Shown piece by piece: positions 1 to 11,429 of a DNA stretch of 64,000 bases. The notes beneath the pieces were generated by a model. It saw nothing but the letters and a program-made list of their open reading frames with translations, did no database searches and was not told where the DNA came from. This stretch comes from Phytophthora sp. 'mugwort' (taxonomy: Eukaryota > Oomycota > Peronosporomycetes > Peronosporales > Peronosporaceae), in the NCBI GenBank assembly GCA_033558025.1, contig JAUCEF010000013.1, forward strand, positions 3,527,001 to 3,591,000, read 5' to 3'. The position numbers and the translations under genes are program-made. Numbering within the stretch: position 1 is the stretch's first letter; each line of letters starts with the position of its first letter.

Positions 1-63
1 ATGCAGCTGGGTTTCTGTGTTGCCAGCCAACTTCGAACTCGGCGGGCACCACCCTGACTCGTA

Positions 64-261
64 TTGAAGTACGATGCGTTGACCACCTTATCTGGTGTTA
101 ACTACAACACAACTATCCCGGCCATGCTACGAGCCGAGCCGGCGAGTGGCTTGGCCCAACTGGTACGTCACCATCTGTCAAGATTGACGTATTCACTCTC
201 GACGTTCCCGAAATTCCACTCCCAATGCTTCCGGGTTGCGCCCCCCTTGTCGCATCCTTGA
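64..261 (+). repeat. Inverted-repeat copy A (decayed, unknown family)
   Basis: This segment reads through as a 65-residue open frame that matches, at DNA and protein level, the minus-strand segment at 8,948-9,187. Shared stretches include residues like 'LSG', 'AMLRA', 'ASG.AQ' and 'LTFPK/STFPK' in the same order and spacing. The two copies lie in opposite orientation about 9 kb apart. I do not recognise the family. Both are probably pieces of the same dispersed repeat, since nothing around them looks like an intact gene. Confidence 0.5.
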
Positions 262-1349
262 CGTCCTCGCTTCGAGCGGGTAGGCCCCCGTCACAGTTAC
301 CTACCTAGCTTGATGCTCTCGCTGGCCTGTTGTCGTGTGTATCAGCAGCCCAGAAGGCCAAGAAAAACTTCTTCTCCGCCGTCGGCGCGCCACCACCATC
401 TGTCGTCGTACTTTTCGCTCGGGAGATGATCGGTCGGTGCAGTGTGGGTCACCGGCGAACCGGGGCGAACCCCGTATCGAAAACGATGCTACACGCGGGT
501 ACCGGAGATAAGTTCCCGCTGCGACATATGACGTGTCAGCTGAGTTGCCTGACCCACTGCCGCTGGTATGTACGCCTCTCAGCCGACCCCGTCTGGATTC
601 GATCGAACGACTCCACCGGTAGCTCAGCCAAACGTTATGTTGAATTCGCTGATTTTGATCGGTAGATACTCATGCTTCTGTGCTATTTAACAGGTTGACT
701 ACGATCAATCGTTCTTGAGGTCCCTCCTTTGTAGCTCGCCCGTCAAGGCTTCGTCGACCGTCATCACAGCTGGTCCTCGTTTCCTTAGAGCTAGCCTCGC
801 TGAGAAACCAGAGAATCTCGACGAATTCCTTGACACAGTATCGCCGAGCTGTGCATCATATGAGGATCATAAGGAATCACCCAACAGATCACCTGTCCGC
901 GACTTGTCCGTAACAGTCCAACGCCTAAGTTGATTATCCGCGTCCGTGAGGACTGGAAACGCTTGAGAGCGAGGCAGGTCGTGTGGTACTCAGCGGAATG
1001 CGAGAAGCTGATTTGAAGACGCTGAACAAAATTGCTGAAGAATTGTACGGGAAGGGTCAACCAAAAGCAGAAAGTGGCAACAAACCTGAAGAGACTACGT
1101 GGATAACAGATGACAGGAAAGAAACGCACCGAGGTGTATGCGGCAAAGACACGGATGACTCGGCGGGGGACCTACCGAGGTCGGTCAAACCGAGGCTGAA
1201 GTAGTCCGGAAACGAAGCAACCCTCCTGCCGGCCCTAGCGGCTGTTGAAGCTGAGTTCGAGTCAGAACAGCTAAGTTCACTAACGCATCGCAGACCCAGG
1301 CGCAGGTTGGCGTGAATCGCGTGGTCAACGCAACCGACATTGATCCGGT
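262..1349. other. Anonymous decayed repeat sequence, no gene seen
   Basis: No convincing coding region is visible. Short open frames occur on both strands (for example 983-1,204 +), but none has a recognisable motif. The stretch leads into the Gypsy remnant starting near 1,350 and may include its more degraded upstream part. Confidence 0.4.
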
Positions 1350-2740
1350 ATTGGTGCAATCAGAGCGGCAACGGCGCATATCGTGAGCCCAAAACGAAGA
1401 GCTGAAGTGGGCTGACTTGAAGGCATTACTTCGAGGCGAACTCGACGGTCCACCAAGCAAGCAAAAGCATGCAACTTCGTTCTCAGCGAAGACGGTCAAG
1501 TGAATTACCAAGGTAAGAGACCGTAATCAGCTAGGTTCGATGATGGAGACATCAAACTGAGATTGATGGAACCAACACAATGATGATTTTTTTGACAAAG
1601 CCATTCACAACTGCAAAATCGCGATCAAAGAAGGTCACAAGGCATCGTGCGGACCTTCCACCGAGTAAAAGCCGGGTTCTGTTGGGTGGGGTTATATGAT
1701 GGCGTACTTAAACACGTCCAAGCGTGTGAAGATTGCAACACGAGCAAAAGCGAAAACCAGCGAGAGGCTATTCGCCCGGTAACGTTGTATCGGAACACCC
1801 CTGCCAGCTAGTATCAATGGATTTCGCCATCCCATTGCTGAAGACTCGACGGGGTAACACGGTTCTGTTGCTGTTCCAGAATCAATTAACGGGATTCGTG
1901 ATTGTGAAAGCTATGTATGACACTGGAGCACTAGAAGTGGCAAACATTTGAAAAATGTGTGTTCCGAAGGTTCAGCGCTCCGTCACTGATCCGCTGTGAC
2001 AGCGATCCATGCTTCGCGAGTTAGGTTTTCCAAGCGTTCGCCGAGTTGATGCAGTCGAGATCATTGGCAATGCTGAGTACCGCCCTCAAGCTAACCGTCA
2101 GCAAGAATGCCCAGTCAAGACGATAATCCAGAATGTCCGTGGTATACGTAGAAGGTTCGCTGCAAGCGGACTGGGGTGAAATTGCCGAAACGATGGTCCA
2201 CGCCATAAACAACTCGCGTGGTACAACTCGACGTGAAACACCCTTTTACTTGTTCGCGGTTGGGACGCTCAGTCTACGCTCAAGTGATGACATCGACAAT
2301 CAAAGCTAACTCGGCCAACTAGGCTGGTACTGTTGAACGGCGTAGGGAAGCCTATTGCCAACAGGAAAGCGCTTTGCGACTCCCGAAAGAATACCAGATA
2401 GCGGAGATAGCTCGACGAGACGAAGAACACAATGCTCGTCCCGGTAAGAGATAAAGCGAAGCCATACCGGACTCAGCTGACTCATTCGAGTAGTTGGTGA
2501 TACGTCAGCCGAATCGACCGAGAACCAAAGGGTCCCTGTTCAAAGAAGGAGATTAAGTCTAGATGTTTATGGAACGCGTCAAGACAAGTCTGAAGAAAAA
2601 AACTGGCTCATCTGTGGCATGGCCCGTTCCGAGTGAAGAAGAAAGTCGAGGTATTTCCGTACGAGCTCCTGACAAAAATGGTTACCGGTTTTATACAGTA
2701 GTGCAGTATCCCGGCTGAAGCTGTAACTGATCAGGTCTAA
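1350..2740 (+). mobile_element. Decayed Ty3/Gypsy pol remnant (end of RNase H to integrase C-terminus)
   Basis: Reading across several frames gives the order expected for the 3' part of a Gypsy pol. Around 1,395-1,500 is a 'WADLKALLRGEL' segment typical of the linker before integrase. Around 1,640-1,790 is an HHCC-like integrase zinc finger with H...H and 'CEDCNTSK'. Around 1,815-1,950 is the start of the integrase core ('SMDFAIPLL', containing a candidate first catalytic Asp). Around 2,160-2,290 is a 'DWGEIAETMVHAINNSRGTTR' type segment followed by 'ETPFYL', and around 2,610-2,680 comes the integrase C-terminal 'LAHLWHGPFRVKKKVE' block. Every block needs a frame change to reach the next, so this is a pseudogene remnant. 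No LTRs were identified. The Gypsy assignment is by motif order and is fairly safe; exact borders are not. Confidence 0.75.
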
Positions 2741-3461
2741 AACCGACGATGCATCTTATTGATGAACTCAGCGAAGATCAACGTTTCGATTTCGGTGGGC
2801 CATGATAACGACGACCAGCAGAGCTCAGCGGTTGTATGGTCAAATGAGTCGGGTATGACGAGCCGATTTGGGAACCACCTGCAAATCTTTCTTTTGGAGG
2901 CCTACTGTTTGATTGCTTACGGCGCAAGAAACTCGATACTCGCCTGCAAATGATGCAAGTTGCGGACTAAAGCTGGCACTATGGTGACACATGTTGACCA
3001 CCTCTAAGTGACAGGAATTCCGGCCTGGTGGAGCGGAGAAATTTACGGAAACTATTGCATGAATGCATTTGAATGAAATAAATCTGTGGAGAACTCAGCT
3101 GAGTCACATGAATATTACTCGAGCCAACTCTGCTACGACACGCAAAAATAGAATCGAGTGATTGCGATAAAGACCGAAGTGAACGTTTACATCGTCTTGA
3201 AGATGGCAAGGCCTTCTCGACTGGCAGGAGTCGTTGCAGCAGGAGACAGACTTGGCAGAGTCGGCTCGTTAGGGTCGACACCCTCCCTCACGAGGGATTG
3301 AACGTACTCGGTGTCGAACTCAACAGGAGAAAACACCGGAAACTCGGGATGCACCGGCTCGAAACACTGGTTGTAAGGGTGCAACGACGGTAGGTGTATT
3401 CACAATGCACGACAAGGCTCCTCGCGATCAGCTTCAGCACCGCTTCCTCCCCAGTCCGCGT
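2741..3461. other. No gene seen; decayed repeat sequence
   Basis: Short minus-strand frames at 3,187-3,384 (Pro/Val-rich) and 2,979-3,281 are visible but carry no motif I can name. The sequence is probably a continuation of retroelement debris downstream of the Gypsy integrase remnant. Confidence 0.35.
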
Positions 3462-3527
3462 TGAATGGGAACCATGTCGTAGTTAACAGCTGAATAAAGC
3501 TGTTAACTACGACATGGTTCCCATTCA
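3462..3527. repeat. Perfect 30-bp inverted repeat with 6-nt spacer
   Basis: The left arm 3,462-3,491 and right arm 3,498-3,527 are exact reverse complements over 30 bp, separated by the spacer gaataa. The right arm contains a TGTTAAC start and the left arm the matching GTTAACA end. These look like the outer ends of two LTRs or transposon copies placed head to head. A hairpin-forming palindrome this long and perfect stands out in an otherwise strongly decayed region. Confidence 0.9.
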
Positions 3528-5475
3528 GGGGACGAATGGATCGGAAAATAACGAGGGATCCAGAGTTGCCGCGGGTCCAGCTGGGTCCCGCGCAGTAGTA
3601 CTATTGTGCAGAGCCTGTTATGTTCCTGGAAAATAGGAGGAAGGATTCCGCACGCTGTTTCCGTTCCTTGCTGTAATTAAACTAGAGCTGAAGGATCAAC
3701 TCGAGTTCCCTGAGTGCAACTCCGGGATTCAATCTGGGTGCAAACCCAAGTTTACGCTTGATTCAACGATCCAGCGCAAACTCCCCCAGTGAGAGGGAAA
3801 TACCGGACCCAATCGACTTCTTCGACCCGTAACTAGAGCCAACACTGAGAAACGATCTCTACCGACGAAGTTGGGTGGTGAAAAGATCCCAGCCCTCGAA
3901 TTTGGGCCATGGGGTATGGAGAAGGGCTAAGCAGGGAGCTTGGACAACAAGCGGTGGTGTGGATGTTGAGGCGAATAAACGTCAGTGAACGTCGCAACTC
4001 CTCAATATAGGGAAGTGTCGAATGGACATAATCTTTGCCGTCGACGGTTTCCATCTTGATGGTCACTCGACACGACGAGATAATCTACTCGCAGCAATGA
4101 GCCGGCCGATGTGAAAGAACGAAGGCCTCAACCAGTTCCTTACCTGCCCCTTCCCTCGTTTGTCCCTATCAAACGCTAGAGCAACCTGCGGCCTCCGTTG
4201 AGCCGCCCGCAACGCCAAAGGGCCAGAGGGCAGCGAAGCAGGATCATCGGATGTATCTGTTGATCACCCCGGTTGTAGACTTAGCTTGGAACGACTATGG
4301 TTGAACTCGAACCCGGCGGCACTTTCTTCCGGTCTTTTCGCTTATGATTTGACAGTGTTGCGACATGCGATTCCGTAACAGCTGCGCTTGGAGAAGCCGA
4401 GCTCGCGGAACATCTTCCGTAGAGGCAACTTCTTTAGTCGCCGAGTTCTTGGAATCTAATTTCTTAGCTACCGACTTCTTGGCCGAGTTCGCGAGTGGGG
4501 TTCACAGAAGCCGAAGTCACCGGAGTCGTCTTACCGGACGCTGAGCCAGAGAAACTGGCTTAAGCTGGATTCTTGGAAGTCGACTCTAGGCACGCCAACT
4601 TCAGGAAATACGATTTCTTGGGAATCGAGTTAGTCCTGTGTGGGGACAGACCTGTAGATACCACGGTCTGGGATCAACGGAAGTAGGCGTGGCCTGTGTA
4701 TCATTACCGACCGAATCACATTAAAGTCGCTTGGGAATTGGTCGACGAGGTGATTGACGAAGACGTTACCACCCTCCTGTTTCGCGGTGGAGAAATGGAC
4801 GGACCATCCAAAGTCAGCTGGAAACGATCCGATGGCTGGATAGAGACTTGGTGAATCGTCGGAGGATCTTTCTCTTCTCCACTTGAGCTGACATCTTCAT
4901 TCTCATCAAACATCCACAGGAGAGGGTCTTAGCCTCTTCTCCGGATGTTTGGCTCCGACGAAGATATAAGATCGCGAAGGATGGCTAGCATCCTCCTGCT
5001 CCACACTCGGAGAGCTGCCATCGAGAGGAAGGGAGACCGATGCGCCAGGTACATCTACATTTTGGCGATCACGATTCCCAGTTGACTCGCTATCCACAGG
5101 ACCAAAGCCACGATGTCCGATGTTTCGTAATCCTCAAGTTACGTTTAGCTGATCGCCCTAGATGCGACAGACACAGCCCATAAAGAACGATGCAAGACGA
5201 CGAGACGACGACCTTCACTTTCCTCTGCGAGGGGACGATATTCTTTGAGTTCTTACGCGAGTACGAGGACTTGTTCTTCCCCTCGGGTGTGACAAGGGTC
5301 ACACCAGCCAACTCAGACGGCGTTTGCGGCCGGGACTCGGCTGCGGAATGAACAAGCTGAGTAGTCGCAATATAGCAGAGAAACTCAACGGAACGGAATC
5401 TGCCGAGCACAGCGAAATCAAGCCATGCGGTCCCAAACGCAGCATTGAACAACGAGGCCGAACTCGACTGAGTAC
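3528..5475. other. No gene seen; anonymous decayed sequence
   Basis: Minus-strand open frames at 4,716-4,913, 4,906-5,097 and 5,090-5,452 are low-complexity (Ser/Asp/Glu-rich) and do not show a domain I recognise. They could be pieces of retroelement gag. No RNA gene or regulatory element was identified. Confidence 0.35.
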
Positions 5476-5848
5476 TGAATTTTTAGCTAATGTTTTTTTA
5501 ATTAAAACTAAAAATTTAATACATAAACTATTTTAAATTTTATATTAATTTTAGAAGTATAATTCTTATGAATAAAATGCTCACGTGAATTTTTATTTAC
5601 ATGGGGAGATCTTAATAATGTGAAAACAATTTATTTTGTTTTGTTTGAAATACACCGGGTATTCCGAATTTTATTTAATTTAATCAAATGAAAATTAATA
5701 AAATTAATAAAATATTATTATGTTTTTTGTATCATATTTAATTAGTTTTTACTATTTTTTCCCTCTTTTGTATTTTTTTCATTTTTAATAATAAACCTTT
5801 TCCTTTATAAGGTTCAGGTTTTTATGATTTTTAATATAATGTATTAAT

Positions 5849-5886
<38 letters not shown>

Positions 5887-5960
5887 GTTACCATTTAGCA
5901 GAGTCCTAAGGTTTTATTAAACAGTCGCAACCCCCTATTTTGTGACACCTAATTATTAAA
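5476..5960. other. AT-rich island
   Basis: From about 5,476 the composition drops sharply to long A/T runs (poly-T tracts and 'attaataaaatt'-type stretches) and returns to mixed composition near 5,850-5,960. No coding frame is present. It contrasts strongly with the GC-richer sequence on both sides and may be a separate insertion or remnant of an AT-rich element. Confidence 0.7.
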
Positions 5961-8056
5961 AATAAGGATTTGAGTCGGCTGGAGGATTACAGGTCCAGGT
6001 ACAGAAGGATGAGCCGCTGGTACAAGGTGGTCTCGACGATAACGGCTCTACGGAACTCGATGGGGGTTATTCCGTGCGAGTCGAAGTCAGTTCTAAGGTC
6101 GAAACCTTGACGCGCGGAGGAGGAGATATGTCCAAAACACGCACAGCCGAGCTCAGTTGTCCAGCCGGAACCAAAAGAGCCGGGCATGAACTCGGCGATG
6201 AACTGGGAGGTCGCTGGCTGCGGAATATATCTTGGCTTCAGCGAAGTGGACGTGGAAGGGGAAGCCTGATGAGAACTCGGCTGAGCCCCAGTCCGAGATT
6301 GACCTCGGGAAATTTGTCAGGCGCATCAGCGCACTTTTAGGGCAGCAGCTTCGAGGAGCCGACATAGCCGGGAATTCTAGCCGATATCACTGTGGGTGAG
6401 ACCGAGGTCATTATAAGTACAGCAGCCACTGCTGTCGTCACTTCAGGATCCGCTACTGAATTCTGACCGTGATGGCGGAGGATGTTCTTGAGGCGGGTGC
6501 TGGTACGTTTCGGTCCTCGTTCGTCCCATTTCCCAACCGAAGATTCAGTTCATTGCTTCCAGAAGTCACGAAACTGGCTGTCTCTTGAAGACGACTGAAG
6601 TGCGTATCAGACAAAGCCTTTAAGGCATTGTACGATATCGTTCGCTCAGCGAGTTGGTCAGTAATCCCCTAACATCGTGTTCCAATCTTCAATCAAGCGT
6701 TAGAGGCTGTCCATATGCACCTGGATAGCATCAGTGTGGCAATTCGCCCTCCGAGTGGATTTTCTCTTTTCCATTTCTAGTCACCAGTTGTAGAACGGAA
6801 CGAGGTCAGCAGAGTGGGATTCATTCTGGACAATTATTTCCACTTGTCCAGCTTGCGGACTACCGTTGCCAATTCTGCCTCCAACCGAGTTGAGAAAGCC
6901 GATGTATTTTCTAACTCCGACCTGGGGCGCCATTCTCGCGGTGCAGCAGAGCGACATCATGTCGAAGCTGAGCTAGCTCTTCAGATGAACTCGGCCGATT
7001 GGGATACCCAGCTTTAAGTAACGATAACATCTCGGTTGGGGAACGGGCAGACAAGCGACTGCGCGGTGACGTAATTTATCCAGAAGCAGAGGCCGGAGAA
7101 GAGTATTCGCTCGAGCTCTTCAGCATAGCGAGTCCGTTCTTGGCCTTGATGCAAAGGCCAAAGATCAGCGAAAGTAGTCGGAGTCGGGACACTTTCGTCA
7201 GTGAGTTCCCAAACGCAGCAGAAAAGGTCTCAGCTGACTCCAGCATGTCGTTTGAGCCGCGTTGGAGGTGAAGCTAAGATTATGGCAGGACAGGTGAGAA
7301 CTGTTGGAATCAAAGGTATACCAGTCTCCATGAGCCCGTCTTGGCGAAAGCCGGGAAGTAGCGCCACGCGAGGCGGGCTCGGCGAAGGTGGCGGTCGTGG
7401 TGAATAGACATCGCTATCAACAGACGGCACGCTGGGAGAACGTCGGGAATCGTAAAAATCACTTGTTCGTTCTTCATCGACGCATTGTATTCGGTATCGG
7501 CGGTATATTTCCTTTGCTCCCAGTATTCACTCTCAATGGCCTTTTCATAGCTGCTGGCTTAACAATCACACTCATCGTCATGCAGCAGTATTCCTGCCAT
7601 CACGCCAGCATTTTGCATGCTTGTTGAAGTTCTTTACGATCTTCCAGCCGTCCCGCTCGGGATGCGCTAGCAGCATCATCTGGATTTGTTATTGTATAGG
7701 ATAAATATAGTCACCAAGCTACATCGGCGGCGTCCACCGGGTTACTAGGCTTTCTGTGCGAGCACACTTCTCAGGAACATACTCGCGTAGTTCTACATTT
7801 GGATGAAGGTAACCGCACCGAGTTCCAACATCGTGCTTAGTGTTCGCACTTGATGGATACCCACGATTTCCACCGTTTGTTGTCTACCGCTCTCGTTCAT
7901 ATTTTTGCACGCATTGATCTCGTACATGGTCTGCTTCAGCGCCTCGAGCTGTCTCTGTGTTCCCAGCACTTTCTTTTGATACAGTGGCTCTAACTCGCTT
8001 CTTGCGCGTCGGTGTGTCTTGAGAAGCACCGTAGTTGGTTTTACCTCGCTTGTTTG
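5961..8056. other. No intact gene seen; decayed repeat sequence
   Basis: Only short open frames occur (for example 6,814-7,017 +, 6,999-7,271 +), without recognisable motifs. The word actcggc and close variants recur here, as in much of 2-11 kb, suggesting shared repeat ancestry. Confidence 0.3.
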
Positions 8057-8156
8057 CCCCACCTGATTGGGCAATCCTCTCATCAGCCCCACCTCAACGG
8101 GCAATACTTTCAGCAGCCCCCACCTGGCGGTCAACTTGTGCGCAGTTGCCCCACCC
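8057..8156. repeat. Degenerate 30-31-bp tandem repeat
   Basis: The word ccccacc recurs at 8,057, 8,087, 8,118 and 8,149, a spacing of 30-31 bases, with related sequence between occurrences (gggcaat, cagcag). Read on the minus strand it gives roughly 10-residue repeats (VGL...LP..). It lies inside a minus-strand open frame at 7,793-8,194 that I cannot identify. Confidence 0.6.
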
Positions 8157-8947
8157 ATCCGACTATCTCGCTCTGTCCACGTTGATCTGAACACGGCGGA
8201 TGCGGCTGCAACGCTCGGTCTTCATCCGGATGTTGGCGAGGAGGAGGAGATTCAGCGGGTGGGAATGCTGAGCTGCCATTGTACCAGACGCGGAGAACCG
8301 ACTTTGGCGTTGACCTGTTGCGAACCGGCTGTGAACGGGAATCAAATGGAGCGACCCCTCCGTGACTCAGAACTCGCTGATACTGCGTCGAAGAATTGGT
8401 GAAGCCATCTGGTTTCTCGAGTTAGCGAGCTCCAGGAAAACTAGGACTAACAGCGACATCGGAGACGAAGCCTTGACGGTGAAGTGGCAGGAGGGAGAAA
8501 CTCAAGGACGGTTGAACGTGCCCAACCTGTTAGACAGAATGGAAGCACGGGTACGACGCATCCAACTCAGCGAATTCAGCGAAACGGGATTTGAGCTTCG
8601 TTAGAGCGAATCCAGACGGAGTCGGCTGAGAGGCGTAAATACTAGCGGCAGTCTTTGTCAAGTCAGATGATTCATCATACGTTGCAGGGGGCCATGATTG
8701 CCAGAACCGTTTGTGGCATCGTTCTAGCGTGTTTGGCGGTGCTAGCCCCGACTGGCTGGTGGCCAGACTGCACAGGCGGATCCTCCCCCGGGCGGGGAGT
8801 ATTGCGCGGCTGGTAGCAGCGTGATCTTGCGACGGAGAAGGAATTTTCTTGGCCATCTGGGTCATCGACATACCAGCGACAGGTCGTGAGGAACTTCAAT
8901 CTCGGCAAGTGACCGTATCGGGAGCTTACCAGTTCGGAGAGAGGGCG
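8157..8947. other. No gene seen
   Basis: Overlapping short frames on both strands, none with a recognised domain. Likely repeat debris linked to the inverted-repeat copy that follows. Confidence 0.3.
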
Positions 8948-9187
8948 TCAAGGCGGCGATAAGGGCACAATGTGCGAGCAATCGGAGTCGCGTTTCGGGA
9001 ACGTCAAGAGCGAATGCAGTAATCTAGGCAGATGTCGACGCACCATTTGGGCCATTCCACTCGCTAACTTGGCCCGTAGCATGGCCAGGATAGTTGTGAT
9101 GTAGTGAATACCAGATAAGGCGGTTGACATTTTGCACTCAAATGAGAGGCTTTGTACTGTTCGCTGAGTTGAAGTCAGCTGGAACAC
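8948..9187 (-). repeat. Inverted-repeat copy B (partner of 64-261)
   Basis: A 79-residue minus-strand frame aligns without large gaps to the plus-strand segment 64-261. Both have LSG, AMLRA, ASG, AQ.VR.HL.RL and TFPK blocks in order. The relationship is visible at nucleotide level too (for example 'gccatgctac' in both). It is a second diverged copy of one repeat in opposite orientation. Confidence 0.5.
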
Positions 9188-11021
9188 AGCAACTCGGCTG
9201 GATGAACTCAGCCGGTCGCTGAGTTCGGGTGGTTACATTGAGATCTTTGCATGGGTCGGTTGAGACCAGAGCACACTTCATTTCACTTGATGTTTGTAAA
9301 GGAACATAGTTGACAATAGGAGGAATCCCTTAGGAGATCCCAGGCGATAAATGATAACAGAGTAACTCTTTCCAAGTCCAAGAGATGTGAACACTGTCCG
9401 GTAAGTCCCTGCACGGGCAGGATTATGGTTGCCTTTGACACCCGAGAGTCATAGCTTGTAGTGTCGACTGGTAGCGCCAAGCAAACTAGGTCGGCCCGGG
9501 GAAGGGCATGTCTCGCCAAGCGCGAAGGAATAACTTGGCGGGACCCGCACGCGTACAGCCGGGGTACCGTAACACTTCTAGCCGAGAAGCCTCTGTTCCC
9601 CAGCGACCCATTAAAGCGCTAACACGCTGTCGTCCGCTGTTTAAAAAAGGGAGGACACGGGATATCTGAGTCAGAAGCAGCCAGCTCAGCTGACCTCTTT
9701 GTATTGACTGGTTTGGGGCACTTGGTCTCGGCGGAAGCGGGACACCACTGTCTTGGAAGGACCGAACCGCTAGGGACAACAAACCGCGCAGACCAACGAG
9801 GCAAACTAGCTCGGCTATTGTCGTGATTATTCGCATCTGACGAATTTGTGTGCTCTCCAATATCACACTTTTACATCGACAGATGCTCCGTTCCACGCCC
9901 TATTGATAGCCATTTTCGGTAGCTGTGAGGCGAACACATTAGTTTTGTACTGAACAATGATAGGTTGTTCTTGAGCTTGGAGGGCGACTCCCAATCTGGT
10001 TAAGAAATCGCTTGACCTTCTCGGATCCAACGTTATCATAATCACCGTTACGCCTCAGGTAGCGCTGAATATGATGACGTATAGCCATAGAACCATGTAT
10101 GGGCTCGACGTTTTCAAAAGTCGAAAAATTTCTCCACTTCTTCGTCAACATGTACTACGTCGACGCCTACCGAGTCAACCACCCCAAACGTAAACAGCGC
10201 CCCAGCCTTGGCAATTATTTTTTTCTGGCTTTGAGATTTTCTCCCCAATCTTCTAGGAACTTCAGCCGAGCTCTTTGTCTAGCTTGAAGGATCGACAGGA
10301 ACCATGCAACTGGGCTGCGTAGCTTAGTGCGTCAGATGAAGGCGTATAGGTTCAACGGCCTTAGCTTGCGGTTCTCCGAACCCCTAAGTTCTCCGCAGAT
10401 GCTTAGCCCTCTAATTATACTTTCTTTAGTGCTAGACGCGAACTGTTATGTCTCTTCTCATTTGCGGCGAAACCGCCTGTTGTGTACATGTGTAAGTGTT
10501 ATTATCAACCACAATTAAGCATAGTTAAAAGCATGATTAATGGCCCTCAGGCACCATCGTTATTTTAAGTGGTACAACGTATCATTTGCTGCAAGGTGAC
10601 ACTTAGTTTGGCACTCCTATGCAGCTTTCGTGTAATCCCCGTACATATCACGTCTTCTAGACGAGCTTCCGATGTCCACCGCTCGGCGAATTCGGAACCT
10701 ATATTCGGACTTCACTTCCTACGGGGAGTCGGATTTGTCGACCGCTGAGTTCAACTGGGGCATAGTCTTGAAGTACTGTCGTTTCATGTCGATTCAAGGT
10801 TGTACATCAACGAGAACCGATATCCCGATGACAAAGTCGACACAACGGCGATTCCCGAGTAGTGGGATAGTCTTCCGGAAGAACGTCGCACTTCGCTAAA
10901 TCCAAGATAGCCTCACTAATCTTGTTGCATCCCTGGTCTATCTTGATCGTTTGCCCCGCGTCTCCAATTCGTTTGCCTTGACGAATCCACATGATACGAA
11001 TACACTCATAGCACCGCAATC
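9188..11021. other. No intact gene seen; possible retroelement debris
   Basis: Minus-strand frames at 9,486-9,896, 9,863-10,045 and 9,939-10,151 follow one another and might be pieces of one broken retroelement protein, but no diagnostic motif is visible. The plus-strand frames at 10,327-10,518 and 10,672-10,899 are also unrecognised. No RNA genes seen. Confidence 0.3.
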
Positions 11022-11108
11022 GGGTAATTCACAAAATACGGAGTGATCAGCAAACATTTCACATTTAGGACATTCCGAGACAAAATACGGAGTGTTGATA
11101 AACATTCT
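11022..11108. repeat. Short direct repeat, also shared with 13,145
   Basis: The words acaaaatacggagtg at 11,031 and 11,080 form a 49-base-spaced direct repeat. The 17-base word gggtaattcacaaaata at 11,022-11,038 recurs exactly and in the same orientation at 13,145-13,161. Such a word is probably the edge of a transposable element present in two copies. Confidence 0.6.
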
Positions 11109-11201
11109 GACAAGACCCGATTATCGATTCGTGGAGGTGCATAGCGGACAGTCCAACCGAAGCCAGACGGACAGCAAGGCAGCAATCGCCTGCTTTAGCT
11201 C

Positions 11202-11429
11202 ATGGCTGCAGACCACGACGCATGTTTTTTTAAACGCGAGCAGAGTGCTATAAGCATGGACGACGATGACGATGCTATGATTTCTGACATGCCTGTTATA
11301 TCCAAGGGGAAGTGGTTCGGGGCCCAGGGAGATTGCACCAGAGCTATTAAGGCTTTTGCTTCCATTAATGGAAAGAGGGTGGTCATCGATCCAGCTGTGG
11401 GTTCTGTGAGTCGCAGTGTGTATTTGTGA
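11202..11429 (+). CDS. Hypothetical protein, 75 aa, possible transposase N-terminal fragment
   Basis: The frame starts at an ATG and has an acidic run (DDDDDA) followed by 'GDCTRAIKAFASINGKRVVI'. The pattern of an Ala-rich helix followed by a basic beta strand loosely resembles the N-terminal DNA-binding part of FAR1/MULE-type transposases, but the Cys/His residues that would prove it are not convincing. Downstream, other frames continue with 'CVNQKQIVFGSYAVVNEL', so a frameshift is possible. Low-confidence call; it may be chance. Confidence 0.25.
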   Translation: MAADHDACFFKREQSAISMDDDDDAMISDMPVISKGKWFGAQGDCTRAIKAFASINGKRVVIDPAVGSVSRSVYL

